This document shows positions 1 to 12,145 of a DNA stretch of 64,000 nt, piece after piece. Location of the stretch: the NCBI GenBank assembly GCA_020746105.1, contig CM036618.1, forward strand, positions 124,753,691 through 124,817,690, in the 5' to 3' direction. The DNA comes from Trogon surrucura (taxonomy: Eukaryota; Chordata; Aves; Trogoniformes; Trogonidae). How positions within the stretch are numbered: the first letter of the stretch is position 1; every line of letters starts with the position of its first letter. A program made the translations under genes and the position numbers. The notes below the pieces were generated by a model. The model was not told where the DNA came from. It did not search any database and was given only the letters and a program-made list of their open reading frames with translations.

Positions 1-1660
1 AACACAGATGCTGGTGGCCAAATTCATCCCCGAGGATAAAACCCCTAATGTCTGGAGACCTGCACCACGAATTAATTTGGCCGCTAGGAATTAACTCTCT
101 GCAGAGCAGATTCTTGGGTCTCGGTGTGCCGAGCTTCGGCCAGACAAGCTGAAATGTGGGCAAAATGTCTGGGAAAAATGGTTTAAAGATTTGAGATCGT
201 TTGGAACAAAACTCCTCTGTGTGTTGGCTTTGCAAAGACTCATGCAAGCATTTTCTCTTGCTTCAGTCTGCTTAATTTACACCTCCTTTTCTTTAAATTT
301 CAGTGTTCATATAATCTCACGATTTCAGTCACGTGAATGCACCCTCCACCAGAAATGAGTGTCTCTCTACTGCCTTTGATGTGGTTATAATGGTTATACC
401 ATTATATTAAATCGTGCCATGTTCTCCAGCTCTTGTGCGCAAAGCCACAACACTAACCAGGTCTTGGTGCAGAAACATAAATCGATCCGTGTTTACCAAA
501 GTGATGCCTCTGAGCAGATTTCCAGCTCAAAGTCTTAGGTCAGGTAAAACTGAGATCTCTAAAGCAGTAGTTAGATTCTGGTACTTGGGAGGGTTCATCT
601 CATGCGAGCTTAGCTATGTGTCAGCCCTACCCTGAGTGACACACAGTCCTTTCCAAACAGGTCTCTGATATCAAAGTTTCTGCAAGTTACCATTTCACCA
701 GCCAAAAATAACTACAACAAACAACACAAACACAATAAAGAAGTTCAAATATATGTTAAACCACCTAATAATTAACCATGTTGAATTAGTCTCTGGGGTG
801 CTCTGTGCTGCTGTGTGGTCTCCCCGGAGGCACCACCAGCACCTCAGCAGTGAGTTAATGAGTTCTAGTTGCATCTTGTCTGCACGTTTGGCTGCCTCGC
901 TGTGCTCCTCCTCTGGCCTGGCATTCTGAGGGAGAACAGCCTGCTTTTAAGGGGACTTTCTCCCTTTTCCTGCTGAAAGCCCATCAAATGCTCATTCCTA
1001 CCCCCATAATGCATTTCCAAGGTGCTGCCTCTGCGGGGCTGTGTGAATGTGGGTCTCAGCAGGATGCTGCCCCATGCCCCTTTCCTGGGCACCCTGACTG
1101 AGTTCATCTGGCTGGTGTCAGTGCACAGGTCATCAGGTCTCAGTTTTGACAATATAATTCTCAGGGAGTGACTTAATCCTCTCTTTTGGGGGAGTCCATA
1201 GACATCAGTGCTTCCTGTCAGGTCTAGCATCTGTTTAATTTACTCTTGTTTCTTCTGAAGCTTGGTGTTGCCAGGCCATTGGACCTTTTTGCCCATCTTT
1301 CTCTTACCTTAAGTTCATGTTTTGTTTAGTTTTCACACAGCAGTGTGGTCTTCTTAAAGCCTCCAGAAGCTCTGATTACACTTATTTCTTCTCCTCAGGT
1401 TCACCCAGCACCTGTGCAGACCCTGGACCTCTACACTGTCAAGAAATTGCATTTTCCCATGAAATGCTGCACAACTCAAACAGCATCACAGAAGGGAGTC
1501 CCCACAGGGAGTCCTGAGCGTGAAGGAAAACGACCCCATAGACACATCTAACACAGAAATTTACTCGGCATTCGCCGAACTTCCAGACACATCTTCGTGG
1601 GAGACCCAAGTTAGTGGAGCACAAGAAGCCAGAGCAGAGAGGTGAGAGGATGACTGGTCG
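1..1660. other. Unique noncoding sequence, nothing specific
   Basis: I see no repeat family, RNA gene or convincing exon here. The longest open frame is 121 codons on the minus strand (865-1230); it is basic and Ser/Arg-rich and matches no family I know. The composition is mixed and repeat-poor. Confidence 0.6.
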
Positions 1661-1716
1661 GTAGTGAGGGGCCGGGAGAGCGGAGGTGCCATTCGTGGAA
1701 GGCCCAGTGGTTCGTC

Positions 1717-1905
1717 AGGAGGCCCAGATGGTGAGGGGGGGGGGGGGGTGGGAGGGGCAAAGAGTGGAGGCCAAGAGAGTCGGAGGCCAAGAGAATGTGT
1801 TCCCAGAGAGCAGGAGGCTGAGGGTGCGGGACGCCTAGAGAATGGAGGCTGGGAGAGAGGGTAGGCCCGGGGAGTGGGAAGTGAAGGCAGTGGAATGCCA
1901 AGAGA
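1717..1905. repeat. Degenerate GGAGGCC minisatellite with a G14 run
   Basis: A purine-rich stretch repeats a core close to GGAGGCCAAGAGA. Copies are visible at 1766-1779 and 1782-1794, and diverged copies (GGAGGCT) at about 1813 and 1844. The spacing is irregular, at roughly 15-35 bp. A run of 14 G (1735-1748), followed by GGG and GGGG blocks, lies at its left side and could form a G-quadruplex. The open frames crossing it on both strands owe their length to this low-complexity composition. Confidence 0.6.
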
Positions 1906-2869
1906 GGTGTGTTTTCCTGAGGGGTATAGTCATCTCCTGAGGGCACTGCAGCCTGTTCCTCAGCTACACTCCTCTTCTTTTTTTCCCCCTAAATACTCGG
2001 TTTCCTGCGCCGCGCCCACTGGCACGCGTGTGTGTGTGATCTGCCACACCTGAGGCAAGGACAGGGTCTATATCTCACCCCAGTCCCTGTGGCTTCAGGC
2101 TTGGAGCAAGCTCGCTTGGCTCCAAAAGGCTCATAACCCCTGAGTTGTGCCTAATCAGGCAGCATCTGAGATTAATTGTGAGGGCTTTTCTCTACCCACC
2201 CACAGAGATAAATGCAGAGGAGCCAATTTGGTAATTGCCCTGAGTCCTGGTGTGCTTCTGAGTTGTTCCCAGGCTGGGATGAGACTGACTGAGGGAATAT
2301 TTGCAGAGAGGTGGACTGAACACTTGATAGTGCCCCAGCTCATAATGTTACCAGGGTGTCCAGCAGAGCAGAGCCAGGGAAAGGGGCATGAGAAGGGGAC
2401 CTGGTGAGAGAGGTGGGCTGGGAAAGGATCAGGAAGGTTGTCACAAGTGAACGTGATGTTATAAATAAGAGAGGGGAAATTCCTGCTTTGGCTTTGCTTT
2501 GACTTCCTCCTGCTTTCATAACAGCTTTGAAACCTGATGCTGGAGTTTTCTATGATTCTACTGTACCAGAAAGAAGGGGAGCAATTGTTTTGATCATCAC
2601 CCTTGAACTGGCTGCACCTCAGATGTGATATGTGATGGTGACCCATGTGATGACACCATTAACCAAAGGTGAGGTGCTCTTGTTTGGTTTTGGTAACCTC
2701 TGGTGTTCTCAGGTTGATGCGGGACATATGTTGCTGTGTCATAGAACATACTGGGGTGTAAAAAGAAATAAAGGATGAGGTGGGAGCAGAGATGCCATTT
2801 GAGGTGGATTGGTGTTTTACTGGTAGGTAGAGAGGGAAAAGCAGCCTTGGCACCTGTTAGTGGCCATTA
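1906..2869. other. Unique noncoding sequence
   Basis: Contains a short TG run near 2028-2037 and otherwise ordinary sequence. A 163-codon minus-strand frame (2155-2646) has no recognisable domain and is treated as chance. Confidence 0.55.
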
Positions 2870-3130
2870 AAAACTCCATGTTCTGCTAATCTGTGCTCGT
2901 AAAAAGGCCATCTGCTAATGCTCAAAGGTCATTAAGTTACCAGTCCTGTTTACTCCTCCCTCACTGCTGGGGCAAGCTTTTTGAGAAAAGAGGGCTTAAA
3001 TGGTTATTATGGTGGCGCCTGCTCACGCTGCTCTATGGTTAAGGGTCCGTCAGTATTTTCATTAGAAACCCAGACTTTTGGGGCTTTTTAAACTCAGCTA
3101 TTAAAGTGCTTGTTCCTTGCTGCCTGTGCA
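2870..3130. promoter_or_regulatory. Candidate conserved noncoding element
   Basis: A repeat-free block with several ATTA/TTAA cores and an AAAGGTCA nuclear-receptor-type half site near 2924. It has no open frame of note. It resembles vertebrate developmental enhancers only in composition and motif content. Conservation cannot be assessed from one sequence. Confidence 0.2.
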
Positions 3131-6100
3131 GGCTCTACTCTAACCTGTCAGGTTTCAGGGACAGAGAGATATCTGGTAGGAACTTTTTTTCTGCTGTTTC
3201 GTTTTAAGAAATCAATCCAGCTTCTGTTTTAATTTGTAGACTTGAGAAGTTCAGAAAGCTTTGGTCTGGAGTGCTCTGGCAGTGCTGCTTTAACTCAGCC
3301 ATGGCTGTGCTTTGGAGAGGAAAGTTTTGTGCTTGTTCAGTTTATGGTGAAGCTGTTTATTGTTTTTATATTTTCATTACAATAAAAAGAAAAAGCATAG
3401 AGAATGTAAGACCATTTTATGTGCAGCTCTAAGGGCTACTTTTTTCATAGAGGTGCAGAGCTGTAGTGGGTGTTGCCTGGTGGGGTTACAAGCATCAGCA
3501 GTATGATCTGCCTGTATAAGTGACTCTGCCCCCAAGGAGCAGTTGTGTCTCACATGGTCTAGGCACTACGGGTGGGTTAGGGAAGAAGCTGAGCTCTGCC
3601 TTGCCTTGATTTCATAGGTTTTAGTCAAACCTTTAAGGTTACATTAACATAGTTTTCTTGTGGTTAAATGGGACTATCAAAAACTTCGATAATTCTTTTT
3701 TCCTTCTGAGACTTCCCAGCGCTAAAATGAGATGTAACTGCTCAAGTTTTTATCCTTCACTTCTGATGACGGTGTCTGTCTCATAAAACCCTGCCTTTTA
3801 TCTTCCCCAATTAGTGGAGTTGCTGCACCCTTGTGCTGTCAAGTTCTGAGTGTGCTGCAGCCTCTTCTCGAGTGCAGGTGAAGTGTACTCTCCCCACCTC
3901 GCGAGGCCAGCCTGTCCACAGCACCCACCCTCCCATCTCTGCTCACATTGGCATCAGTTTCATCTTTTGCTTTTTTGCGTAACATAAAGAAGAAACTTGG
4001 GTCAATGAATAATGAAAGCTCATTCAAAACCTGGGCTCGTACAGTTCAGGCTCTGCTGCCTTTTATTTTAAATGGAGCTGCTTTCACATATCTGTTTAAA
4101 TTTGGTTTTATTATTTTTTTTTGTTGTTGTTAATGCATTCAGGCTTTCCTTTGTGGGTTTAACAGCGTTTTTCCTCCAGCATCTAGGGGAAGTTCACACT
4201 GCTGTTTGTGATTCACTTGTTCTTCAGATTGTTTTTACTTCTTTCTGAGTGATCTCCCAGGCCAGACGGGGACAGAATGCTGTAGTGCTGGCCACTGTGT
4301 GTAAATGAGGAATATGGACTGCCTTGGAGGTCTAAGAGTCATATGAGGGTGTGCAAAACAATAGAGGGAAGGAGTATCTGTCTTCTTTCTAAAGCTGCTT
4401 TTTCAAACCATGATTTTCAACTAAAAAAAAAAAAAGGGAAAAAATTCAAGGGTCTCCCTAAATTAGAGATGTTTTTTGCCAGAACCCTTTTCTCACCATC
4501 CAGTCCTTAAATCTGTAACAACCCAACAGGTAGTTAAAACAGTCCCGACTAATTGTAACCAGGACTGCTGGCTTCTTCTGAGCTATTGTTCTGATTAGGC
4601 ACCACAACCAAAAGCTTCAGGAGGTATATAGACAAAGTAGACAGTGTTAGAACTCAAAACAACTACAGGCCTGTGTGGGTTTTTTTATTTTTATTTTTTT
4701 ATTAAACTGCTATAAATGCAGGCCTTGCGTCTCTGCTGCAGATGTGTCACAGTCCCCTGCTCCAGTGCTTCCTATCCAACTATTTTTAACCTTATTAAAC
4801 AGTGGAGAGAGCCGTTGGCTGCAGTGGTGGAGCTCACCCGACTCTCATTATAAACTTTCTTTGGTTTACGTCTGTCTCTCAAGTGTAGTGTCTGCAGTGT
4901 GGTAGGCTTCAGCTGAATGTAATCCCTGTACAGATTCATATTGTAGCAGTGGGTTGCATCAATTTACTCTTAGTGCACTTCACCAAAATCAAGATTTATT
5001 TTTATCTGTGGGCCCTGTGAACAGTCTTGCTTTTGACCAGTCTTTAGTCTTGGTTTCTGGCATCATTCGGGACAGTTCGTTGCCGTGGTGCTGTTTGCCA
5101 GAGGTTTCGCTGCAAAGGTTTGTCTTGCCTGGCACGTGCAGAAGAGTTTGACATGGCAGAAGCTATTATCTAAATTATTATAAAGTGGACAATAGTTAGA
5201 GTGATCAGGGGAGGATTGTGAACAATAGATCTCTCTGAGCCACAGCTTGTGGCGTGCCTGTTTGTAGTGTAGTGATAAAAATATTGCGTTTGCGTAGGAA
5301 AGCCTTGGTGAGATGGTCCCCGCAGCCCTAGGACGGATGGAGGTGAGATGGAGGTGGTTGTCCAAAGCTTGGAGCTGGCTTGGGTGGCTTTGCCCTGGGC
5401 AGGCAGACCCGGTGAGCAGCAGGGCAAAATAATGTCCTCTTCTGGGTTTTCCTGCCATGGACCACGTCATCGGTTGGTGTAACTCAGAGTTACTTCCTTG
5501 ATTTCATGAGAAGACTGAATTACAGCACATGTTACAAGTTGAGATTTTAATTTGGTTTTCTTGAAACACATAAAAGTGTTAAAATTTGTACAACCTCACA
5601 CCACTTTTCTGTCATCTACTATTTCAGCAAAGATGTTTTTTTAAATACAATCTTCTACCAAAAAGGTGTCAATTTTTCAATGTTTTTTTGTTTATAAATT
5701 ATACGTCAAATGCTGGGCAGAACTCGCAAATGCAAGAAAGTTGTCAACAGACACGGTAGCTAGAAGTGTGAGGACAGAGGGGGTGTAGCACAGAGCACAG
5801 TTGCCCCCCACCCTGAACCTACAGGGAGTGACATGATGGTCCGTAACCTCAGAGACCGGCTTAGCCCGCACACTGACAAAACCTGCTGGCAACAATAAAA
5901 AGTGTAGACTTTAAACTCGTAAATTGTCCAAAGAAAATGGATGTGGTTGTCATGATAGCACAGGAAGCTGAGCCTGGGACTCTCTGGGACAAAATACTAT
6001 AAGAGGAATTGTCTTGTGCTAGGTACAGCGAGATATTTGGAAAGGCAATGACACTGTGATCAGCCATCCTCAACACTGGCAAGGTGGGAAATACCGTTTT

Positions 6101-8085
6101 CTTTCCTGCTTCATCCCTCTGTTTGAACCAAGTACTAAAAAAGATGTTTCATATTTTTGCAGTAGTCAGCACTTGAAATATTTGGGTTCCTTATAGGGAC
6201 TGCCACAGTCTGCTTTGTTAGTACACAAGGAAGCAAAGAAGGAGAGTCAGAAAGCACAGGCAATTCCTCGAGTGTCGTGTTTTGCCGAGGCTATAAAGGG
6301 GAGGGAGGGAGCGTTTTGTTGGGATTCTTGCTCAGCACATACAGCCAAATTGTTGGCAAGTTTTGGAGTTGAGGGAAAAAATATTTTGCCTGGGGAAGGG
6401 CGAGGGATTTCGCTTTGCAGATATGCTTCTCGTTTACTGCATATATTTATTTGTTTATCTCTTGCTTAGGAGTGTTGGGTAGGTCTGCTCTGTAGGATTA
6501 AATCATATCCCAAACCTTCCTGGCTTTGTGACAGTACAAACATTATTGGATTTACTTCCCTTCTGCTTATCCACCTCCTGTCTTCCAAGATCCCCATTAT
6601 TATTATAATAATGCCCACAAAACTCCTGCTCTGAGATCAGAGGGGTTTTCAAGTGCCAAAGCAATCAACAAAACATACCTGGTCCTTTTAATCTCCTTTA
6701 ATCCCATCATGTGGGACTATCCCAATAAATGATCACATGTTCAAAAATTCTTTCTCTCTAATGACACTTGATTTGTGGCTCCTAGTTTTCATGAAACTGT
6801 CTCAGATATGAAAGAAGATGTACTGGGACCTTTTTATGCCATCAATAAAATAAAAGTTTGGATTGAAAAATTATCTTATGGAATAAAAGAGAATAACAAA
6901 AATCCATCATTATCTACATTTCAGAAAAGGATTGTGTTTTGTTTAGCATTTTAGTTAGAAATGATGTATGACTACATCATAAAACACTTATATTAAAAAG
7001 ATCTTCTCACCCTGAATTCAAAATATATATTGTACTCTCTTATCATCCAGTCATTTTAGAGTGAAAGTTAAAAATGTCCGTCCTGTGGTAGTAGTCGCGG
7101 GTATTATATCTTATAGCTGATATATTCTTCTAATACTTTTACTTAAAAGGCCTATTACTCAGGGCTCATGAGTGTAGGCATTTATTTTCTTATTGAAAAT
7201 GGTAATGCCCTGGATAGTGGGTTTGTATTTAGATTAGCCTTTATGGTTTTCCCCTGGGCTGCTGAAGGTCAGCCTAGCTCAATCTCTGGAAGTTTGGGTC
7301 ATGTCCCGGAAGAGAGGAAAATCTTTCTATAAGGTAAGAAGCAGTGCGGAACAGGAGCTTGTATTATTTTTCTGAGACGTAGTCTATACTTTCTGTTGGT
7401 TTTCTTTGTGCATGCGTGGAAAAGCTCTGATTTTAAAGAAAACCAAGCGCTAGGAGAATAAAGCTGGCCCATGCTGTGGTTCAAAGTCTCAAGAACTTGA
7501 GTTGTCCAGGAATTTTCACAGAAATGCCTGTATCGGGCAGTATGACGAAAAGCAGGAGTCTGTGGCGTCCTGGTTTGATGTTTTAGAGATGAAAAGTTTC
7601 TCTTGCCTGAGGCGTAAATTTTGGCTTGAATGAGAGAGCCTAACCCTAAGGCAAAGATGCTGGGACCCGGATTCCTGTTACTGGTTCGAACCATGCAGAG
7701 CAGAGACTTACAACAACTGACTTTATCGTGTCCTGCATGAGTGCCCTCACCACTAAAAAGTGACTGTTGTAAGAATAGGAGGAAGGAAAGGGGAATTTTT
7801 TTCTGGTGGTGGGTTTTTGTTTCATTTTCTTTTTTTCTCCAGAACAACTCGGATCCATGCAGAACATCAGCATCTCTGAAAATTCAAAGTTTCACAAGGA
7901 TGAACAACCACCCCTCTCCCACACGTTTGATAAGAGTTTCTGACTCAAGTCATAGGAGAGTGTGAGGAAGAATTGGGTAAAATCGGGCCAGCTACTTTTG
8001 TGGGAAAGAGGAGGGAATTCTGCAAAGTAACTAACCTGAATGCCCCTCTCTGGCCTGCAGAACAATTTACTGAAGGGGTGGTTAA
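3131..8085. other. Unique noncoding sequence with AT-rich parts
   Basis: About 5 kb without a supportable gene. Minor features are an A13 run near 4422-4434, a T-rich patch at 4679-4701, an 11-bp tandem duplication with one mismatch at 5336-5357, and an AT-rich stretch at 6590-7180. The 182-codon minus-strand frame at 7299-7847 is Ser/Lys/His-rich with no family resemblance. A GGTTCGAACC string near 7684 looks like a tRNA B-box but has no cloverleaf around it. Confidence 0.55.
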
Positions 8086-8089
8086 ATGG

Positions 8090-8350
8090 CACAGATTAAG
8101 CTCATTAATGGTTCAGATATTTGCTTGGTTTACACAATGCTGTCCAGCAAATTATATTGATGCTTGACAGAATTATTGTCATTATTTATTTTGCTATAAG
8201 CTAGATTTATAGATATTTGTGGCTTTTGTAAGGCTAAACATAAGAAACATTAATAGCTTTACTAATTATATCACTGCTTTAGAGATATAAATAGTGATAA
8301 AAATGCCAAGTAAAGTGAACTAGTAAAACATTTTAAAGAGAATTTTCAAG
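8090..8350. promoter_or_regulatory. Candidate AT-rich enhancer block
   Basis: AT-rich and repeat-free, with a TAATTA homeodomain core at 8263-8268, ATTAAT at 8104-8109, and ATTGT-type SOX-like sites around 8172-8185. There is no coding potential. These motifs are short and expected by chance in AT-rich DNA, so the call rests on their density and on the similar blocks elsewhere in the window. Confidence 0.3.
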
Positions 8351-9340
8351 TGAGTTCCTGATTGATGATCCCTTGGGTGAGTCTTAACTTTTGCATGTAA
8401 GAGTGGCGCTTCCCACCAGGACACGAGGGCCTTTTGCCTCCGTCAACTCTTCTGGGAGAGATGAGGACGAACAATAGTTGTATTGAGCGACTGATTATTA
8501 AATCAGATGGCATAATCTGTAAAGTATTGAAATCCTATAATAGCATAAACTGAAGCTGAACTTATTACAGCACAACAGGTTTGAGGTTTTTTATTTTCCA
8601 CTTTTACCTTGTTGTCAACCTTTCCTGCCTCCTGAATGGTTTATCTGCAGTTCTTTGTCTCTTATAGCATGTAAAAATTGCAACCTCTTTAGAGCAGGAG
8701 CTGCCTTTTTCTTCTGTCTTATTGCAGACATCTACACACCCCAGCACAGCTCTGCTGAGGAATTCGGGGTCCTAGAGACAATAGGAAGAATAATTTCATG
8801 GCTATTAAAAAAAAGTTAAATCTTTAATTGGTAAGCGGTGTCTATACATGGTTATATACAAAGTAAAGGTCTGGGGTTTTTTAGACAGCTGTCCAATGAA
8901 AAAAAAATACCGGTTTTCCTGACTATTGATCCTGATTTTGCTGTGGGTGCCCTTTTGGGGAGGGAGATAATGAGTGAGGAAAGAGTTAATAAATGTTCAG
9001 CTGTTACTGCAAGCATGAATGGGAATCCATCATCAGTTTAAGCGCTGGATAGGCTCTAGATGATAATCCAAGCCTCTTTGACCATGATCAGTGCCACCGC
9101 GAAGAAACCCACAGGGCCCTGGGAGCCATGATCCTTGGGGACAGCATGCAGTTCCCTGCCTGTCTCTGTGACGCACTGTTGTAAAGCCTCGAGTTTTATT
9201 TTTTGCTGAGTTTAGTAATGACCTGGGTGAAACTCCCTTGAAGCTAGCGGGAAGACTTGCAAGTCTCTAACGGCCTTTGGAGCAGAGCTGCTGCAGTGCT
9301 TGCTTGGAGTGAACCACCGGTGGGAGATTTCTCCCAGGTG
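8351..9340. other. Unique noncoding sequence
   Basis: No repeats or RNA genes seen. Short A-runs occur at 8808-8815 and 8899-8907. Open frames are under 70 codons. Confidence 0.55.
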
Positions 9341-9402
9341 GGGGGGGAAAAAAAACAATTTTCTTTCTTTTTTTTTTTCTTTTTTTTTTTTTTTTTTCTT
9401 CC
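9341..9402. repeat. G8-A8 then long pyrimidine (T/C) tract
   Basis: A run of G followed by A8 (about 9341-9356) is followed by a 42-base tract of almost pure T with scattered C (9361-9402). It could be a low-complexity slippage product. No SINE or pseudogene body is visible next to it to make it a retroposon tail. It produces the Lys-rich segment in the overlapping minus-strand frames, which are therefore not evidence of a gene. Confidence 0.7.
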
Positions 9403-11159
9403 TTGCAAGTTCTGATTAATTGGTTTTTGTAACAGTTGGGAGTGGTGGAGGAGAAAGTTGAAGTCCACCTCATCCCTGGTGACATCTCTTTTCTGTTTGA
9501 TGGGATGAGCACAAGGGTTGCATTATGGGCAAAGCTTTGGAGCCAACCATGCTGAGCTTGTAATGAAGATAGGAAAACATGATCTTGAACCCATGGAAAT
9601 CTTCTGCGTTTGAGCTGCCTCCTTGCAGTTTGACAACAGGCCAGTTGGAAAATTGGGATGATGCAATTCCATTGAGGCTGGGAGAGCTGCTCAGCCAAGC
9701 AGCACTGGAACGTGTACCCACACCACATGGGTGTCTTGGCTCGGCAGAGCAACTGGGAAACCTGGTAGGAGCACGCCTTGGTAGAAGACTTCTGGAGTTT
9801 CATCCTAGTTGTACTGTAAATATCACAGAGGCTGTTCTCTCTTTGATCCCAAGCTAGGGATGAAAGGGACAATTCACACACATTTTTGAACCATTAAAAA
9901 AACATGTTGCTTGACAGTACTTCCAGAAACAGACCAAGATGTAGGATAATATATTTTCCTGAAATGTTTCAGCTATCCTTTCTCACCCTGTCATGCGACT
10001 GTGCCATAGCTTTAGAAAATAAACAGTGTGTTGTGGGACTTAATTCTCAAAATGTGAGCAAACAGAAGAGTTTGTTTGACTTGGGTTAGCAGAACTTTGT
10101 AGTCAATACTAAAACTCAGAAGTTAAATCACTGCGTTGCTCCGTTAATTCCAGCTTCTCTAACATACTCTGTAGCGTGGAGTTTAAATTTAGGATATTGA
10201 GAGGGGAAGTTATTTGACTTTTGTGGGTTGTGAGTATGGAGAAAAGGCGTCATGTGTGGTTCTAGTCTGGGAACCAATGAGATAACAAGTGCTTTTAATG
10301 AGTAATCCTACTGGGGAGGAGAGTTTCAGGTTGAAATGTCATCAATGTGAAGACTAAAAATGGGGGGGAAGGTGTTTTTATGCCTTTTTGTCCCCAGAAG
10401 TATAAAAACATTTGTGGCTTCTCTTAGAGCTTTGGGACTGTATCAAGTAGTTGGTATTTGAAACTTCTTGGAGACCCCAGAATCTCATTAGGTATCTAAA
10501 AAAAAAAAAAATCACTTTGGCCAGTCTACTAGTGCAAACCCCAGTTTATGGGTGGAAGAAGAAATTCAGATGTTTTATATGTTTTCTGTTGATTTTCGAA
10601 AGAAATGTTGAAAAAGGTTATGGAGGCTGAAGGGATTTTACGATTGCCAAGAAATACCAGTCCTGAAGCTTCAGAAGGTTAATGACTGTCTGTATTGAGA
10701 AGGAATATGACTCCATCTCATTATTGTGCACCAATAAGGATAAAAGTTTACCCTTTGAGTGAGATTGTCAGGACTAGTCGAATAATGTCGATATTTTTTA
10801 CCTCCGTGCTTTTCTTCTGAAAAAGGGGATGTTTCATCTTTAATTAAATGTTATATGAATACATTTCAGATAGACCCAAACACAGGGCAACTGTGTTTCA
10901 GAAATGCTGTTTCTACATTTAAAATGTATTTGAAATGTAATTTAAGAAAAAAGATAATAGAAAAAAACCCTAAAATAACTCAAAACAAGCCAGAATATAG
11001 TAGCTCATCATTACACTAATATATCAAACAATATGAGCTTAGCTTAATTATCCCCTTTGAGAGTTGAGAAAACTAAGCACAACCTTCAATTTACAGCTGT
11101 TTGGTGCCGGGAACCTGAATTATTATTTAAGAAGAAGGGGAGAAAAAAAAAAAAGTTTA
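9403..11159. other. Unique noncoding sequence
   Basis: A 204-codon minus-strand frame (9267-9881) is among the longest in the window, but it is Cys/Gln-rich, crosses the T/C tract and has no recognisable domain. An A13 run lies at 10500-10512. The part from 10580 to 11060 is AT-rich with TTTAATTAAA near 10840 and may hold a weak regulatory block. Confidence 0.5.
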
Positions 11160-11390
11160 TTTATTGTGACCTACACTCAGTTTTTATTCATCATGGAAAA
11201 TCTGTATATTCACAAATGAGGGCTATTCATCTGCAGACTGCAGCATTCTTCAGCTGTCCGGGGCTGCATCAGCCGCACTTCTTCAGCTTTTGTGTTCATC
11301 TCGAAGCCTCTTCATCCAAATTGTTCATCATCTTGATGGCGGAGCTTTATCTTGCTCTAGTGCAGCTGCATTCCCCTTATCCAAAGTGCT

Positions 11391-11452
11391 GAGAGATACA
11401 AGGGAGAGGGAGAGAAGGAGGGAGAGAGGCAGAATAGAGAAGAGAAAAAGGA
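11391..11452. repeat. GA-rich low-complexity tract
   Basis: Sixty-two bases of almost pure purine on the plus strand (GAGGGAGAGA-type words). It separates two enhancer-like blocks. Confidence 0.7.
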
Positions 11453-11749
11453 ATGGCCGGTGCTCATATGAGGATAATTTGTAGTTTCTCAATAATAATA
11501 ATAAAAAAAAAAAACCCAACCAAAAAAAGGAGGACAGGCTAATTACTGGCTTAACTAGGGCAGCCTGTGGATCCTCATGTCAAAAGGACTAGCGTAATTA
11601 TTTGCCATCAAAGCACATTCATATTGCAGTACAAAAGAAGGGCCTTTCGCAAATGGATCTCACTAATAAACAGGGCTGAGAGGAGCATTATGTGTCTCCC
11701 TGGATGCAAGCGCATTAACACAGTGACATGGAGCATAACTCTCAGCCTG

Positions 11750-11838
11750 GAGAGGCGGGGGGGGTGGAGGAGGAAGGGGAGGGAGAGGAAGAATGATAAT
11801 TATCCCCCCTCCCCATCTTTCCTCTCCTTTTCCTTTGT
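11750..11838. repeat. Purine tract followed by pyrimidine tract
   Basis: A plus-strand G/A tract (about 11750-11793, including a G8 run) is followed after about 6 bases by a C/T tract (11799-11838). The order R-rich then Y-rich makes the pair roughly self-complementary and gives it potential to form triplex or hairpin DNA. It is not a recognised repeat family. Confidence 0.55.
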
Positions 11839-12094
11839 GTTGGGCTAGCAAGCCGAACGCGACCCGCTGGAAGGCCCAAGGCAGGCTATTAGTGACCTCT
11901 GAGCATTGACAAGGTGGCTACACTCTTAAAAGCCCGGCTCTCCATGTCAGGAGGGTCGCAGGAGCCCTCCAGAAGAGCTTTAAATGGTCCAGCAAACACT
12001 TCAACCTTAAAGACACCTGGAAGGTCACGACCAATTTAATGTAGATGAATCTGGCGTAAAGAGGGCTCTTTGAATCCACAGACAAAAGTTTTGG

Positions 12095-12145
12095 TTTTTT
12101 TTTTCTTTTTTCTCTCTTCCTTATTCTTTTTTTTTCCCTCCTCCC
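12095..12145. repeat. Pyrimidine-rich tract
   Basis: T/C low-complexity sequence with T-runs at about 12095-12103 and 12127-12135. It generates Lys/Glu-rich spurious frames on the minus strand. Confidence 0.65.

Larger units (their letters stand above)
11160..11960. promoter_or_regulatory. Candidate conserved noncoding element cluster
   Basis: Two repeat-poor blocks (about 11160-11390 and 11536-11745) are separated by simple sequence. The second holds TAATTA cores at 11540-11545 and 11595-11600, the latter followed by TTTGCCATCA. The first is rich in TTCATC and CAGCTG-type words. There is no credible coding frame. This dense, gene-free mixture is what enhancers near developmental genes look like, but the claim needs a cross-species alignment. 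Confidence 0.35.

Noticed and set aside
7682..7694. GGTTCGAACC resembling a tRNA B-box
   Set aside because: No A-box, acceptor stem or cloverleaf can be drawn around it on either strand.
7299..7847. 182-codon minus-strand open frame
   Set aside because: Ser/Lys/His-rich noise composition and no domain; no supporting signals.
9314..9323. CCACCGGTGG perfect 10-bp palindrome
   Set aside because: Palindromes of this length are expected by chance about once per kilobase in each window, so it carries little information.
9267..9881. 204-codon minus-strand open frame, the longest in the window
   Set aside because: It reads through a T/C low-complexity tract as poly-Lys, is Cys/Gln/Ser-rich with no domain I recognise, and has no promoter or splice context. 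Frames of this size occur by chance in 64 kb of vertebrate DNA.
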